From Actinacidiphila rubida (GTDB lineage: Bacteria > Actinomycetota > Actinomycetes > Streptomycetales > Streptomycetaceae): a DNA stretch of 39,043 bases. Made by a program: the position numbers and the translations under genes. Below are positions 23,778-32,868 of this stretch, piece by piece (the stretch's first letter is position 1; every line of letters begins with the position of its first letter). The notes beneath the pieces are model-generated. The model was not told the DNA's origin and made no database searches. It was given only the letters and a program-made list of their open reading frames with translations. The stretch lies in the NCBI RefSeq assembly GCF_900110255.1, contig NZ_FODD01000059.1:1-39043 (forward strand). The letters are read 5' to 3'.

Positions 23778-25298
23778 TCAGCCGACGGCGATGTGAAGGT
23801 TGGAGACCTGGTAGCGGGCCTGCTGGCCGCCTCCGGTGCCGCCTGCCGCGCCTTCGGTCTTCCTGGCGTGACCGCTCTTGACGAGGCGTTCCAGGTGCCT
23901 CCTGGCCTTCTCCACCGCGGACCGGTCCGGGTTGGCCTGGCCGCTGAGGACGGCGGCGAGGTCGCGAGTGGTGAGGCCGCCGGGGTGGGCGCGGAGGATG
24001 GCGACCGGGTCGAAGGTGGGCTCGATCGTGGTGGTGCCGCGTTCGTGGTCGTGGATGACCTGGAGGGGGCCGATCTCGCCGGTCGGGGTCTTGAGGTGGT
24101 GGATGGCGACGGCGGGGTCGCCGGCTTCTCCGGCGATGAACAGGACGCTGCCCGCGCCGGAGGTGATCCAGGTGGAGCCGTAGACGCGGTCGAGGGTGGG
24201 GCGCTGGCCGCGCGGGGCGTCGGCGGTGGCCTTGCGCTGGTGGTGGAGTTCCATGACCTCGACGCCGTTTCGCAGGGCGCGCATGCGGGCGTTGTGGAAG
24301 GCGACGGCGAGCGCGTCGTCGACCAGGGTGCTGACCGCGTCCTTGAGGCTGTCGATCACGATGGTGTCGGCCTGGTGGGCGGCGGCAAGGTCGGCGAGGA
24401 GGTCGGGCTCCTTGTCGAGGGTGGCGGGCAGCGGTCCCTGCCAGACGGCGAGCCGGTCGCGCAGGACCGCTTCGTGCTCGGGCGTGATGCGGCGGGCCAT
24501 GGCGTGGGCGATCTGCTTGGGGCGGTCCATGGCCAGGTACAGCACCCGCTCGCTGGGGGAGACGGGCATGTTCAGGACGGTGCTCTGGAGGCCGAGGCGG
24601 GCGAGGACCACCTGGTGGGCCAGCGTCGTCTTGCCGACGCCGGGCGGCCCGACGATCATCAGGCTCTCGCCTGAGGACCAGGCGGTCTGCTCGCGGGTGC
24701 CCCACAGCGGGTCGGTGTCGGCGCCGGTCTCGGTGACGAACCGCCAGCCGTCGACCAGGTAGCGCGACAACCGGCCGCCGCCGGAGGCGAGTGCCCGATC
24801 GCGCTCGGTACGCAGCTCGGCCTCGGCGGCGCTTCGTATCGCGTCGGGATCGGCGCCGGGCTCGGTGGCCCATTGCACGGCGCGGATGCCGTTCTCCCGC
24901 AGGCGGCGCAGGTCGGCCTTGCGGCGGACGATCTCGGCGTAGTGCTCGGCGTTGGCGACGGTCGGCGGGGCGCTGGCCAGGACATGCAGATAGGGGGCGC
25001 CGCCGACCCGGCTCAGGTCGCCCCTGCCGAGGAGGTAGTCGGTGAGCACGATCGGGTCGGTGGGTGCGTCGTCGGCACGTAGGGCGAGGATCGCCCGGTA
25101 GATCGTCTCGTGCGCGGGCCGGTAGAAGTCCTCCGGCACCAGCAGCGCGCGCACCTCGTCCACGGCGCGGTGGTGGAACATGCACGCGCCGAGAACCGCC
25201 TGCTCAGCCACGAGGTCGTTGGGCGGCTCGTCTGCTGCAGGGGCCTCGGCCGGTGGACGAGATGGCGTATCCGGCCCCGGGGCCGTACGCTGGTTCAC
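23778..25298 (-). CDS. DnaB-like helicase / RecA-fold replication ATPase
   Basis: 506 residues from the ATG at 25298, with GAGGAG upstream. Residues 28-130 match the DnaB N-terminal helical domain (AEQAVLGACMFHHRAVDEV, LVPEDFYRPAHETIYRAI). Residues 205-440 form a RecA-like ATPase with Walker A GPPGVGKTT (217-225) and Walker B TIVIDSL. A C-terminal winged-helix-like part (GLTTRDLAAVLSG) follows. It is probably the element's replication or partition ATPase, used in the excised form, and it is followed by the iteron cluster. No separate initiator gene is seen. Confidence 0.75.
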   Translation of the reverse strand: MNQRTAPGPDTPSRPPAEAPAADEPPNDLVAEQAVLGACMFHHRAVDEVRALLVPEDFYRPAHETIYRAILALRADDAPTDPIVLTDYLLGRGDLSRVGGAPYLHVLASAPPTVANAEHYAEIVRRKADLRRLRENGIRAVQWATEPGADPDAIRSAAEAELRTERDRALASGGGRLSRYLVDGWRFVTETGADTDPLWGTREQTAWSSGESLMIVGPPGVGKTTLAHQVVLARLGLQSTVLNMPVSPSERVLYLAMDRPKQIAHAMARRITPEHEAVLRDRLAVWQGPLPATLDKEPDLLADLAAAHQADTIVIDSLKDAVSTLVDDALAVAFHNARMRALRNGVEVMELHHQRKATADAPRGQRPTLDRVYGSTWITSGAGSVLFIAGEAGDPAVAIHHLKTPTGEIGPLQVIHDHERGTTTIEPTFDPVAILRAHPGGLTTRDLAAVLSGQANPDRSAVEKARRHLERLVKSGHARKTEGAAGGTGGGQQARYQVSNLHIAVG

Positions 25299-25392
25299 GG
25301 AAACTCCTCACCTGGCAGGCAGCGGGACGGCAATCCCAGCCAGCCGGTCTTGATCGTTCGTGGGTACGGGCGGTTGTTGAGGTTTCTGCTTC

Positions 25393-25421
25393 AGCCCCCG
25401 GTGTTCGTAGCGCCGGGGGCT
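25393..25421 (+). terminator. Hairpin with T-rich tail before the XRE gene
   Basis: AGCCCCCGG and CCGGGGGCT arms (extendable to 11 bp) with loop TTCGTAG, followed by TCTTCGTTCTCTCC. It lies in the divergent gap between the DnaB-like and XRE genes. A terminator there implies either a short plus-strand RNA or an attenuated leader of the XRE gene. The inner 19 bases recur, inverted, at 26147-26165. Confidence 0.55.
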
Positions 25422-25586
25422 TCTTCGTTCTCTCCTTCGCGTTCGCCCCTGTCCCCAGGGGGTCCCATGATCATACCCCATCCGTTCGATAATGACTAGC
25501 TTGCATTCCGCTTCCGAATGAGCTTTACTACTTGAGTCCCCGCCCGTGCCGTCGCCCGACGGCCCGAACCGAAGGAGGAGGACGCG

Positions 25587-26126
25587 ATGACCGAGGAAGG
25601 AACAGCCCGCGCGGCCGGACCCGAACGTCCTCTACCGGAGGACTACGTCGCGCAGCGCATCAAGATGGAGCGGGAAGTCCGGGGCTGGAGCACCGTCACG
25701 CTCGCCGAGCGCATGACCGAGGCCGGCCACCCGGTCAACCAGTCCGCGATCTGGCGCATCGAGAGCGGCAAGCCCCGCCGTCGGGTCAACCTGGACGAGG
25801 CCCTCGGCTTCTGCAAGGTCTTCGACATCGCCCTCGACGAACTCACCGCCCCTCCGGGCCTCATCGCCAACCCGCATGTCCGCAGACTCGTCGGCGAGTA
25901 CGTCGAGCAGTGGAAGCAGTGGCGCGCACTGGGCAAGTCCATGGATGCCGTCCAAGCTGAACTTCGCGCGTACACCGAGGCCCACCCCGACCAGGACGAC
26001 ATGGTCAAGGCCCTGCTCACGCACGAGATGGCCGTCGCCTCCAACGGCGAGTTCCGCCACCACCGGGGGGCTCCCCCCAAACTGCAGAGCTGGCTCCGCA
26101 CCCCGGACGAGGGCACCGCCTCGTAA
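25587..26126 (+). CDS. XRE-family transcriptional regulator
   Basis: 179 residues from the ATG at 25587, with GGAGGAGG upstream. The helix-turn-helix covers about residues 22-88 (VAQRIKMEREVRGWSTVTLA, NQSAIWRIESGKPRRRVNLD, GFCKVFDIALDEL). A helical C-terminal half may dimerise. It lies divergent from the replication ATPase and directly before xis and int, the normal position for the repressor that keeps an integrative element quiet. Both flanks carry copies of the same small hairpin. Confidence 0.85.
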   Translation: MTEEGTARAAGPERPLPEDYVAQRIKMEREVRGWSTVTLAERMTEAGHPVNQSAIWRIESGKPRRRVNLDEALGFCKVFDIALDELTAPPGLIANPHVRRLVGEYVEQWKQWRALGKSMDAVQAELRAYTEAHPDQDDMVKALLTHEMAVASNGEFRHHRGAPPKLQSWLRTPDEGTAS

Positions 26127-26146
26127 CCCAACGGCTCAGTTTCCTG

Positions 26147-26165
26147 CCGGTGCTACGAACACCGG
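26147..26165. repeat. Hairpin copy between XRE and xis genes
   Basis: CCGGTG, loop CTACGAA, CACCGG. It matches 18 of 19 bases of the reverse complement of 25398-25416 on the other side of the XRE gene. No T run follows, so an operator or processing site is possible as well as a weak terminator. Confidence 0.5.
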
Positions 26166-26213
26166 CGGATCAGCCATGCCCCACCGCATCACCAGCACAA
26201 CCGCCCGTACCCC

Positions 26214-26582
26214 ATGAACGATCACCACCGGCGAGGCCGGGGTTGCCGCCCCGACACCTCGCCAAGAGAGGTTTCCTCCTTGCGCTCCAACGACCTTCCG
26301 GTCGCCCAGATCGCCCTCCTGCTCGGCGTCCCCGAGCAGGACCTGCGCGCCCTCGTCGCTGCCCGCGACAGCTCCCCGGGCGACCCCACCCTTGTCGCCC
26401 TTACCGTCGTCGAAGCCGCCCGCCGCATCGGCATAGGCCGAACCAAGATGTACGAGTACGTCTCCTCCGGCCAGATCCCGTCCGTGAAGATCGGCAGCCT
26501 CCGCCGCATACCCGCCGAGGCACTTGCCGTCTTCGTCGCCCAGCAGAACGGCGACGCCTCCAACTTCACCACCGCGGCCTGA
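26214..26582 (+). CDS. xis: Excisionase-like HTH_17 protein (Xis)
   Basis: 122 residues from the ATG at 26214, or about 100 from a TTG at 26280, which has the better ribosome site (GAGAGG nine bases upstream). The C-terminal half is a MerR/Xis-type helix-turn-helix: LTVVEAARRIGIGRTKMYEY, VSSGQIPSVKIGSLRRIPAEALAVFV. Such proteins bend DNA at att arms and steer the integrase to excision. It lies 11 bases before the integrase gene, as is usual. Confidence 0.8.
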   Translation: MNDHHRRGRGCRPDTSPREVSSLRSNDLPVAQIALLLGVPEQDLRALVAARDSSPGDPTLVALTVVEAARRIGIGRTKMYEYVSSGQIPSVKIGSLRRIPAEALAVFVAQQNGDASNFTTAA

Positions 26583-26593
26583 GGGGGACGGAC

Positions 26594-27826
26594 ATGACCA
26601 ACGCCCGCCAGCCCAACGGCGCCTCCACCATCTACCAGGGGAAGGACGGCCGCTGGCACGGCCGCGTGTCCGTCGGTGTCAAGGACGACGGCACCCCCGA
26701 CCGCCGCCACGTCTCCCGCAAGACCCGCGCCGAGGTCACCAAGCTCGTCCGCGAACTGGAGAAGCAGCGCGACGCCGGCACCGTCCGCAAGCCCGGCCAG
26801 GCCTGGACGGTCAAGACGTGGCTCACCCACTGGATCGAGAACATCGCCCCGATCAGCGTCACCGAGAACACCATCGCCGGGTACGAGGTCGCCGTCCGCG
26901 TCCACCTCGTACCCGGCCTGGGCGCCCACCGCCTCATCAAGCTGGAGCCGGAGCACCTGGAGCGCTTCTACAAGAAGATGCAGGACGCTGGCAGCAAGCC
27001 CGCAACCGCCCACCAGGCCCACCGCACCCTCCGGGTCGCGCTGGGCGAAGCCGTCCGTCGAGGCCACCTGACGGTGAACGTCGCCAAGATCGCCAAGGCG
27101 CCGCGTCTCGAAGAGGAGGAAATCGAGCCGTACTCCGTGGAGGAGGTCCAGCGCATCCTGCTGGCCGCAGGCAAGCGCCGGAACACCGCCCGCTGGGTCA
27201 TCGCTCTGGCTCTCGGCCTCCGGCAGGGCGAAGTCCTCGGCCTCCAGTGGTCGGACGTCGACCTCGACGCAGGCGTCGTCCGCGTTCGCCGCGGGCGGCT
27301 CCGCCCGAAGTACACCCACGGCTGCGGCGGGGAGTGCGGCCGGAAGCCCGGCTACTGCCGCCAGCGCACCCAGGTCCGCCGCGAGACGAAGGACACCAAA
27401 TCCCGCGCGGGCAAGCGCACGATCGGCCTCCCGGAGGAACTGGCGAAGCTCCTTCGCCAGCACCAGGAGTTCCAGGCCGAGGAACGCTCCGCGGCCCGCC
27501 AACTCTGGACGGAGAAGGGCTACGTCTTCACCTCACCGACCGGCGAGCCCCTCATCCCCAACACCGACTACCACCACTGGAAGGAGCTCCTCCAGGAAGC
27601 TGGCGTCCGCGACGCCCGCCTCCACGACGCCCGCCACACCGCCTCCACAGTCCTCCTGCTCCTCGGCGTCCCCGAGCGGATCGTCATGTCGATCATGGGC
27701 TGGTCCTCGGCGTCGATGGCGAAGCGGTACCAGCACGTGACCGATCCACTGCTCATGGAGACAGCCACAAAGGTGGGCGAAATCCTTTGGCGCAAGCCTG
27801 ATCATGGGTTCGAGAGCTCCAGCTGA
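26594..27826 (+). CDS. int: Tyrosine site-specific integrase
   Basis: 410 residues from the ATG at 26594. It has an N-terminal arm-binding segment (GASTIYQGKDGRWHGRVSVG), a core-binding SAM-like domain (about 70-165) and a catalytic domain with Arg210 (ALGLRQGEVLGLQW), HDARH (344-348), Trp370 and nucleophile Tyr379 (KRYQHV). Cysteines at 244, 248 and 255 suggest a small metal-binding insertion found in many Streptomyces integrases. It should recombine attP with tRNA-Ser. It is about 5 kb from attR because a type III R-M operon lies in between. A single TGAGACC overlaps its stop codon. Confidence 0.92.
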   Translation: MTNARQPNGASTIYQGKDGRWHGRVSVGVKDDGTPDRRHVSRKTRAEVTKLVRELEKQRDAGTVRKPGQAWTVKTWLTHWIENIAPISVTENTIAGYEVAVRVHLVPGLGAHRLIKLEPEHLERFYKKMQDAGSKPATAHQAHRTLRVALGEAVRRGHLTVNVAKIAKAPRLEEEEIEPYSVEEVQRILLAAGKRRNTARWVIALALGLRQGEVLGLQWSDVDLDAGVVRVRRGRLRPKYTHGCGGECGRKPGYCRQRTQVRRETKDTKSRAGKRTIGLPEELAKLLRQHQEFQAEERSAARQLWTEKGYVFTSPTGEPLIPNTDYHHWKELLQEAGVRDARLHDARHTASTVLLLLGVPERIVMSIMGWSSASMAKRYQHVTDPLLMETATKVGEILWRKPDHGFESSS

Positions 27827-27840
27827 GACCAGATCACGTG

Positions 27841-27872
27841 GTGAGCCCTGACCGTTTCCGGCTGGGGCTCAC
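27841..27872. terminator. Hairpin after int
   Basis: GTGAGCCC and GGGCTCAC arms with a 16-base loop, 14 bases after the int stop. The convergent res gene ends at 28003, so it may serve both directions. There is no strong T run. Confidence 0.5.
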
Positions 27873-28002
27873 CCGTCACAGCGCGTCAGCCGACGCGGAC
27901 GTACGCTTGGTCACCCGAAAGGATGACTTCACGAGGCGATCGAAGAGTGCCGCCAGATGTGCTCTCAGGGCCGGCTGCAATCCTCCCAGGACGCGTGGCT
28001 TG

Positions 28003-30546
28003 TTACTGACCGAAGCCCTTCAGGAACTCCCATTCCCCTTGCGCGTCTTCGACATCTTGCTCTCCTACGAGGAGGTATTTCCAAGTCACATCGACGTCGG
28101 GCGAGGAATTCGCGGTGTTTGCCCACCGGCGAGCTGCCCTCCGCTTGGCGACTACCTCCTCGGAAGTCATGTCTCTGTCGGCCTTCGTCTCTACCAGCCA
28201 GCCGATGCGCTCTCCGTCGATCTCTTCGATGACAACGAAGTCGGGGTTGTATTCCCTTCCCTCCGAAGTCCATTTGATGGGCACATCGTTGACGTGCAGA
28301 CGTGCCCACACGGCTACGCTCTTCCCGCTGTCGATTGCATTGGCCGCCTTGAACTCCGGAGCGGTGTCGAACCAGGCATGGCTGTAGAGATTCTTGCTCC
28401 ATCCGTTGAACGCGATGGCCTTGTCGAATGAACCGTCGGCGTGGCCTGCCTTCCGACGCTTGCGCGTCACGCGTGTCTTACTGAGCGCGACGATCTCTAC
28501 GTCATCGGCGTAGGAGACCTGGGCCTGAGTAGAGGCTCGGAGGGTTCTCGCAACCTCGGTGGCAAGGCGCTGGCCGCACCGGTCGATGAAGGCGGAAAGA
28601 TGTTCGCTCGCCTTGTCGCCCATGGCCCCGATGAGATGGTCAACGATTCGCTGAGCAGCGCCGACCTCCAGTGGACGGTTCGGAACACCCTTGACGGACA
28701 TGACGCGCTGGACCAAGGAATTCCGCGTAATCGCGAGAGGGATGTCGAGCGGCAGCGCGGAGACCACTATGTCAGCCGCTGTCTCGGTGCCCACTTCGAC
28801 TTTGCGGCCATCGTGAGTCGCAACGATCTTGGTTCGCTTAAGCTCATCGGAATAGTCCGCGGTGAGGGTGCGGCCGAGCCGCTCGAACGGGCCGTCGTCG
28901 GTTATGTCATTCAGGCTGACCGTGACAAACTGAGGCACCGAGATCAGCAGGGGGATCAATACAGGAGGCCGGTCAGGCAGCGGGGCGTACTCAACGACGC
29001 CGGAATTATTCTTCGCGGCCTCTGCCGCCTCGCGCGTACGGGTCTCTACGTCCACGACGCCAGGCGTATTTGGGGCGGCCGGAGTCGAGGATTTCGTACC
29101 GGGCGAGGGCGAAATCTCCTGGGGACCTTGCCCGTTGCCCCCGCCGTCGCTGACACCTGCGGGTGCGTTCTCGCCGGGCAGACCGATAACATCCGCATCG
29201 CTCTCGACTGTCTTCTGGCGGACCACGGAGCTACCGTCGGCGAGTCGGCGGACTTCGGCGTAGGTGCCATAGTCGATGAACGCCTCGTTGAGGACCTTCC
29301 GCTTCTCGAGTAGTGCGCCGTACTTCTCGTGGGCCAAGATTTCGAGCGTGTCGAGGATCTCGACGTCCGTGTAGTCGCCGAATGGGAGACGCATACCGCG
29401 ACCGAGGGTCTGCTCGGTCATGACCTCCGAAACCGACGCGCGCATGGACGCGATCACGTAGACGTTCTTGACGTCCCAGCCTTCCTTCAGCATGCCGACG
29501 CTGATGATGATGCGGATCGGCGAGTCGGGATCCTCGACGGCCTGGAGATCGGCCAATGCCTTCTCCTTGGCATCACCGGTCAGTTTCGAGTGGATCAGCA
29601 GTGTCTTCCCAACCCAGGAGCCGCCGTCGAAGGAGGCGGTGTCGAGCACGTTCTGAAACTCTTCGGCCTCTTCGATGTTCCGGGCGATGACCAACATCAC
29701 GGGATTGACCCGGACCAGATCGTTCTCGTCGCAGTAGGCATCGGCGATCTGGCCCTTGTAGCGCAGCAGGTTGACACCGTCGAGCAGCTTCGTCTCGACG
29801 TCGGAGCGGTCGTCGCGGCGGGCCACCATCACAGGTGTCTTCACGAGCCTGTCAGCAATCGCGGCTGCCAACGGGTAACGGAACGCGACGAGAGACTCAT
29901 CTGCTTTGACGGGGGTGGCGGTCATACCGACCACGAGCTGGGGCTTCAAGTCCCGGATTGTCCTGGAGAACGCCGGTCCTCGGTAGCAGTGATGTTCGTC
30001 CGCGAGGATCACGAGGTCATCGAGCTGCGCTAGATAGTCGAAGAAGGACGTGCCCAGATTCTCCAGGGGCACGTGCGTAGCGCGACCCTCGCCGGTAGGA
30101 GAGGTCAGTGCCTGAACGGTGAAGATGTAGAGCTTTGTGGTCGTCGGGTCATCGATCGCTGTCCTGGTTGCCGGAGTGTTGAAGTTGTCGGCCGTGATGA
30201 CGTAGGGGGCGGATCGAAGCATGCGGCGCATCGACTTCGGGTTGCCGGCGGTGAAGTTGAGAACCGACTTGTCGCGGATTGTCCTTCCCGGTGCCAGCAG
30301 CAGGAAGTTCCGAGCCGGAGTCTCGGCCCCCGCCAGATACTCCATCAGGCCGGCCATGACGTAGGTCTTTCCAACGCCGGTCGCCGAATCCACGATGCAC
30401 TCGTACGGCTCGGTCTTCTCCTGCACGTCGTAGTGGTCGGACGTGCGGAGCAAAACCGACTCGATCGCCTTACGGTTCGGCTCGCGCAGGGTGAGCCGGT
30501 GGGCGACCTGGTCAAGGAGCTCAGGCTGGAACTGCAACACGCCCAT
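28003..30546 (-). CDS. res: Type III restriction enzyme, Res subunit
   Basis: 847 residues from an ATG that overlaps the mod stop (TGATG), so Mod and Res are co-translated. SF2 helicase motifs: ATGVGKT (55-61), LADEHHCY (DEHH 183-186), GMTATP, and EQTLGRGMRLP. A Gly/Pro/Ser-rich linker at about 470-515 leads to the C-terminal part, which ends in a PD-(D/E)xK nuclease: Asp769 in NPDFVVIE and VETK (785-788). With Mod it cleaves DNA after ATP-driven contact between two unmethylated sites. All key motifs look intact. Confidence 0.9.
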   Translation of the reverse strand: MGVLQFQPELLDQVAHRLTLREPNRKAIESVLLRTSDHYDVQEKTEPYECIVDSATGVGKTYVMAGLMEYLAGAETPARNFLLLAPGRTIRDKSVLNFTAGNPKSMRRMLRSAPYVITADNFNTPATRTAIDDPTTTKLYIFTVQALTSPTGEGRATHVPLENLGTSFFDYLAQLDDLVILADEHHCYRGPAFSRTIRDLKPQLVVGMTATPVKADESLVAFRYPLAAAIADRLVKTPVMVARRDDRSDVETKLLDGVNLLRYKGQIADAYCDENDLVRVNPVMLVIARNIEEAEEFQNVLDTASFDGGSWVGKTLLIHSKLTGDAKEKALADLQAVEDPDSPIRIIISVGMLKEGWDVKNVYVIASMRASVSEVMTEQTLGRGMRLPFGDYTDVEILDTLEILAHEKYGALLEKRKVLNEAFIDYGTYAEVRRLADGSSVVRQKTVESDADVIGLPGENAPAGVSDGGGNGQGPQEISPSPGTKSSTPAAPNTPGVVDVETRTREAAEAAKNNSGVVEYAPLPDRPPVLIPLLISVPQFVTVSLNDITDDGPFERLGRTLTADYSDELKRTKIVATHDGRKVEVGTETAADIVVSALPLDIPLAITRNSLVQRVMSVKGVPNRPLEVGAAQRIVDHLIGAMGDKASEHLSAFIDRCGQRLATEVARTLRASTQAQVSYADDVEIVALSKTRVTRKRRKAGHADGSFDKAIAFNGWSKNLYSHAWFDTAPEFKAANAIDSGKSVAVWARLHVNDVPIKWTSEGREYNPDFVVIEEIDGERIGWLVETKADRDMTSEEVVAKRRAARRWANTANSSPDVDVTWKYLLVGEQDVEDAQGEWEFLKGFGQ

Positions 30547-32648
30547 CAGGCGCTCTCCCTATCAGTTGCGGCGACAGCGGCAGCGGGCTCAGCCGAGTCG
30601 TCCGCGTCTCGGGGCGACGGCATGGAACGCCCTGCGCCGAACGGCGACTTGCGAGCCGACTTGCGACGGTAGTTGTCGAGGACCTTATCGGGGATCAGTT
30701 CGAGCCGAGAGCCGCTGCGGGCCTGCTTCAGGGCCTCGACCGCGCCATCCTGGATCTGTGTCGCCCAGACTTCGACCATCTCGCCCTCAGCGAGCCTGTC
30801 GACGATGGAGGCGATCGTGCCCGGGCCGACCATGCCGTCGATGACGACGTACCTTGCGCGGCCCTGCTTGCCTGCGAAAATTCCGTCCGGTTCGTAAGCC
30901 ACGGACAGCTGGGCGCACATGGCTTCTGCCAGGGCGCCCTGAGTGGCCCAGTCGGCCAGGAGGACCATCCCTGCCATCTCGACGAACATGGACTCACCGA
31001 CCTGGAGGTGTGTGAAGCTTCCGCCGCCGTGCCAGTTGTCCGTTGTGACGTTCTTGGTCTTGGTGGCTGCCTTGAGAGCCCTGATCGTGGCGGCGTCGAG
31101 ATCCTCATCGGCTGCCTTGGTGACCTTGGTGAGTAGCCGGTTGAACTCCTGAGCCTCCTCAGGGGTCATCCCGGTGGGCAGATCGCGCTCTTCGCCCTCG
31201 TCTTCGCCAACGGCTGAGACTCGCTCGGTAATGGTGGTGATGCCCCCGGGGTCTTGTCCGTTGACTACCTTGGTGAGCCGGGGCAGCGTGTATCGGGCCA
31301 CGGTTTCGGGCAGAAGCTCGCTGGTAACCCAACGGCGCCCCATCTTGTGGGCAACAGCTGCGGTGGTGCCCGATCCTGCGAAGCAATCCAGGACGATGTC
31401 GCCGGGGTTCGACGCGATATGGATGACGCGGGCCAGCAGACGCTCCGGCTTTGGCGTCGCGAACGGATGCTCGTCGGGGAAGAGAGCCTTGATCTCGATC
31501 TTCCCGCGAAGATTTCCTCCTACCTCGCTGCCCAGCCAGAGAGTCTCGGGCACGCGTCCGTTGTCCTCGAGGTGCTTCTTACGCTGGATGCGTTCCCGGA
31601 GCCCGAGCATGACGATGTCGGGCCAGTGGCCAGCGTCGTAGCGTGTGCGGGCATGCTTGGCGGCTTCCTCGACAGACACGGACAGCATGATCGCCGGTAC
31701 ACCGGCCTTGACCATTCCCGGCGTGGTACCACAGATGCGTGCGCGCTCAGCTTCGTCACCGATGTCACGCAGCTCGTAAGGCGCGTACTCCGACATCTGC
31801 TCCAGCATCCATGACTGCGCCTTGCCCCAGCAGCGGCCTGCTGTCGGATACATCAGGCCCCCTGTGACGGGGTGCTGGATGGCATAGACCATCGGGTGGT
31901 TCGTCGCTGCCTTGCCCGCGGTCGCATCTCCGTCACGCCACGGGATGGGGTCTCCATCGCGTTGCTGGTAGCGGCTCGTGTTCGAGGCGGCGAGCCTAGG
32001 CATCCTGTTGGGGACCCAGGACTCGGACTTGCGGTAAACGAGGATCGTGTCCTGCGAAGTCGACAAGAGCCTGGTGTCGTTCCGAGGCGAGTCCGCCTTC
32101 TGCCAGGCGACCTCGGCGACGAAGTTGTTCTCCCCGAGCTCCTCGTCGAGGACGACACGGCACCGGTGCGACTCCATGTGATCGAGATGCACCCACACCG
32201 ATGCGTCGTCCGCCAGTAGTGGCCTGATCTGGCGAATCCGGTCTCGGAGGAGTGTGAGCCAGATCGAATGCGTGATGTTGTCTTCGTAGTGGGTGAACGC
32301 CTGGCCGGTGTTGAAGGGCGGGTCGATGTAGACGAGCTTGACCTTTCCGGCGTACTTCTCGGAGTAAGCCGGGATCTTGGCGAGCGCGTCCAGTGCGTGC
32401 ATCGCGTCGCCCGTGATCAAGAGGTTGTCGCTAGTCGGCTGAGGCAACTCCGCAGGGCGGCTCTCAGGCGTCGGCGCCTCGACTCGGCCTACCTCGTGGA
32501 GGAGCCGAACCTCGGAGACCCGGTAGTCGGTCGGATCGACGAAGGTGTAGTCGTACTTGCCGTCCCCGGTCGACAGGAGCGTCTTGTCCTTGTCGGTCCA
32601 GGTCAGTTCTAGACGGCCCTGGTGTCGGGGCGTCGAGTTCGAGGCCAT
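30546..32648 (-). CDS. mod: Type III DNA methyltransferase, Mod subunit
   Basis: 701 residues from the ATG at 32648, with AAGGGA ten bases upstream. The frame stays open up to the att core, but that extension crosses the tRNA terminator and arm repeats and is not coding. The beta-class order is seen: catalytic DPPF (109-112, in LVYIDPPFNTGQAF), then the S-adenosylmethionine-binding FAGSGTT (423-429). The middle is the target-recognition region, which sets the site; I cannot read the site from it. The methylated base is probably adenine N6, as in type III systems. Confidence 0.9.
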   Translation of the reverse strand: MASNSTPRHQGRLELTWTDKDKTLLSTGDGKYDYTFVDPTDYRVSEVRLLHEVGRVEAPTPESRPAELPQPTSDNLLITGDAMHALDALAKIPAYSEKYAGKVKLVYIDPPFNTGQAFTHYEDNITHSIWLTLLRDRIRQIRPLLADDASVWVHLDHMESHRCRVVLDEELGENNFVAEVAWQKADSPRNDTRLLSTSQDTILVYRKSESWVPNRMPRLAASNTSRYQQRDGDPIPWRDGDATAGKAATNHPMVYAIQHPVTGGLMYPTAGRCWGKAQSWMLEQMSEYAPYELRDIGDEAERARICGTTPGMVKAGVPAIMLSVSVEEAAKHARTRYDAGHWPDIVMLGLRERIQRKKHLEDNGRVPETLWLGSEVGGNLRGKIEIKALFPDEHPFATPKPERLLARVIHIASNPGDIVLDCFAGSGTTAAVAHKMGRRWVTSELLPETVARYTLPRLTKVVNGQDPGGITTITERVSAVGEDEGEERDLPTGMTPEEAQEFNRLLTKVTKAADEDLDAATIRALKAATKTKNVTTDNWHGGGSFTHLQVGESMFVEMAGMVLLADWATQGALAEAMCAQLSVAYEPDGIFAGKQGRARYVVIDGMVGPGTIASIVDRLAEGEMVEVWATQIQDGAVEALKQARSGSRLELIPDKVLDNYRRKSARKSPFGAGRSMPSPRDADDSAEPAAAVAATDRESA

Positions 32649-32785
32649 GCGGCGATCCCTTGCGGTATGGAGATGACGTTGCCCATATTGTCGGAGCCCC
32701 GGCGGAAACGACGGCAAACCACAACACTGACCAGGTCTTACGTGCGCCTCGAGTGGTCCTTCCTGGCTGCCCGTGGCAAGGCAAC

Positions 32786-32804
32786 TGAGACCAAAACTGA
32801 GACC
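32786..32804 (+). repeat. Right arm-type site: tandem TGAGACC pair
   Basis: TGAGACC, five bases (AAAAC), then TGAGACC, 77 bases inside the right att core and in the same orientation as the left pair at 474-492, which has T for C at the last base of each unit. Candidate integrase arm site. Confidence 0.55.
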
Positions 32805-32812
32805 ACACGACG

Positions 32813-32849
32813 ACGAGGGCCCCGGCCGCTGAGCGGTCGGGGCCCTCGT
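32813..32849 (-). terminator. Terminator downstream of tRNA-Ser
   Basis: An inverted repeat of about 18 bp with one mismatch (ACGAGGGCCCCG on one arm, CGGGGCCCTCGT on the other) and a very short loop. It lies 20 bases after the tRNA 3' end on the minus strand. It is inside the element, so the element supplies both the tRNA 3' end and its terminator. Confidence 0.75.
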
Positions 32850-32868
32850 CTGCCCTGGTGGGCAGCTG

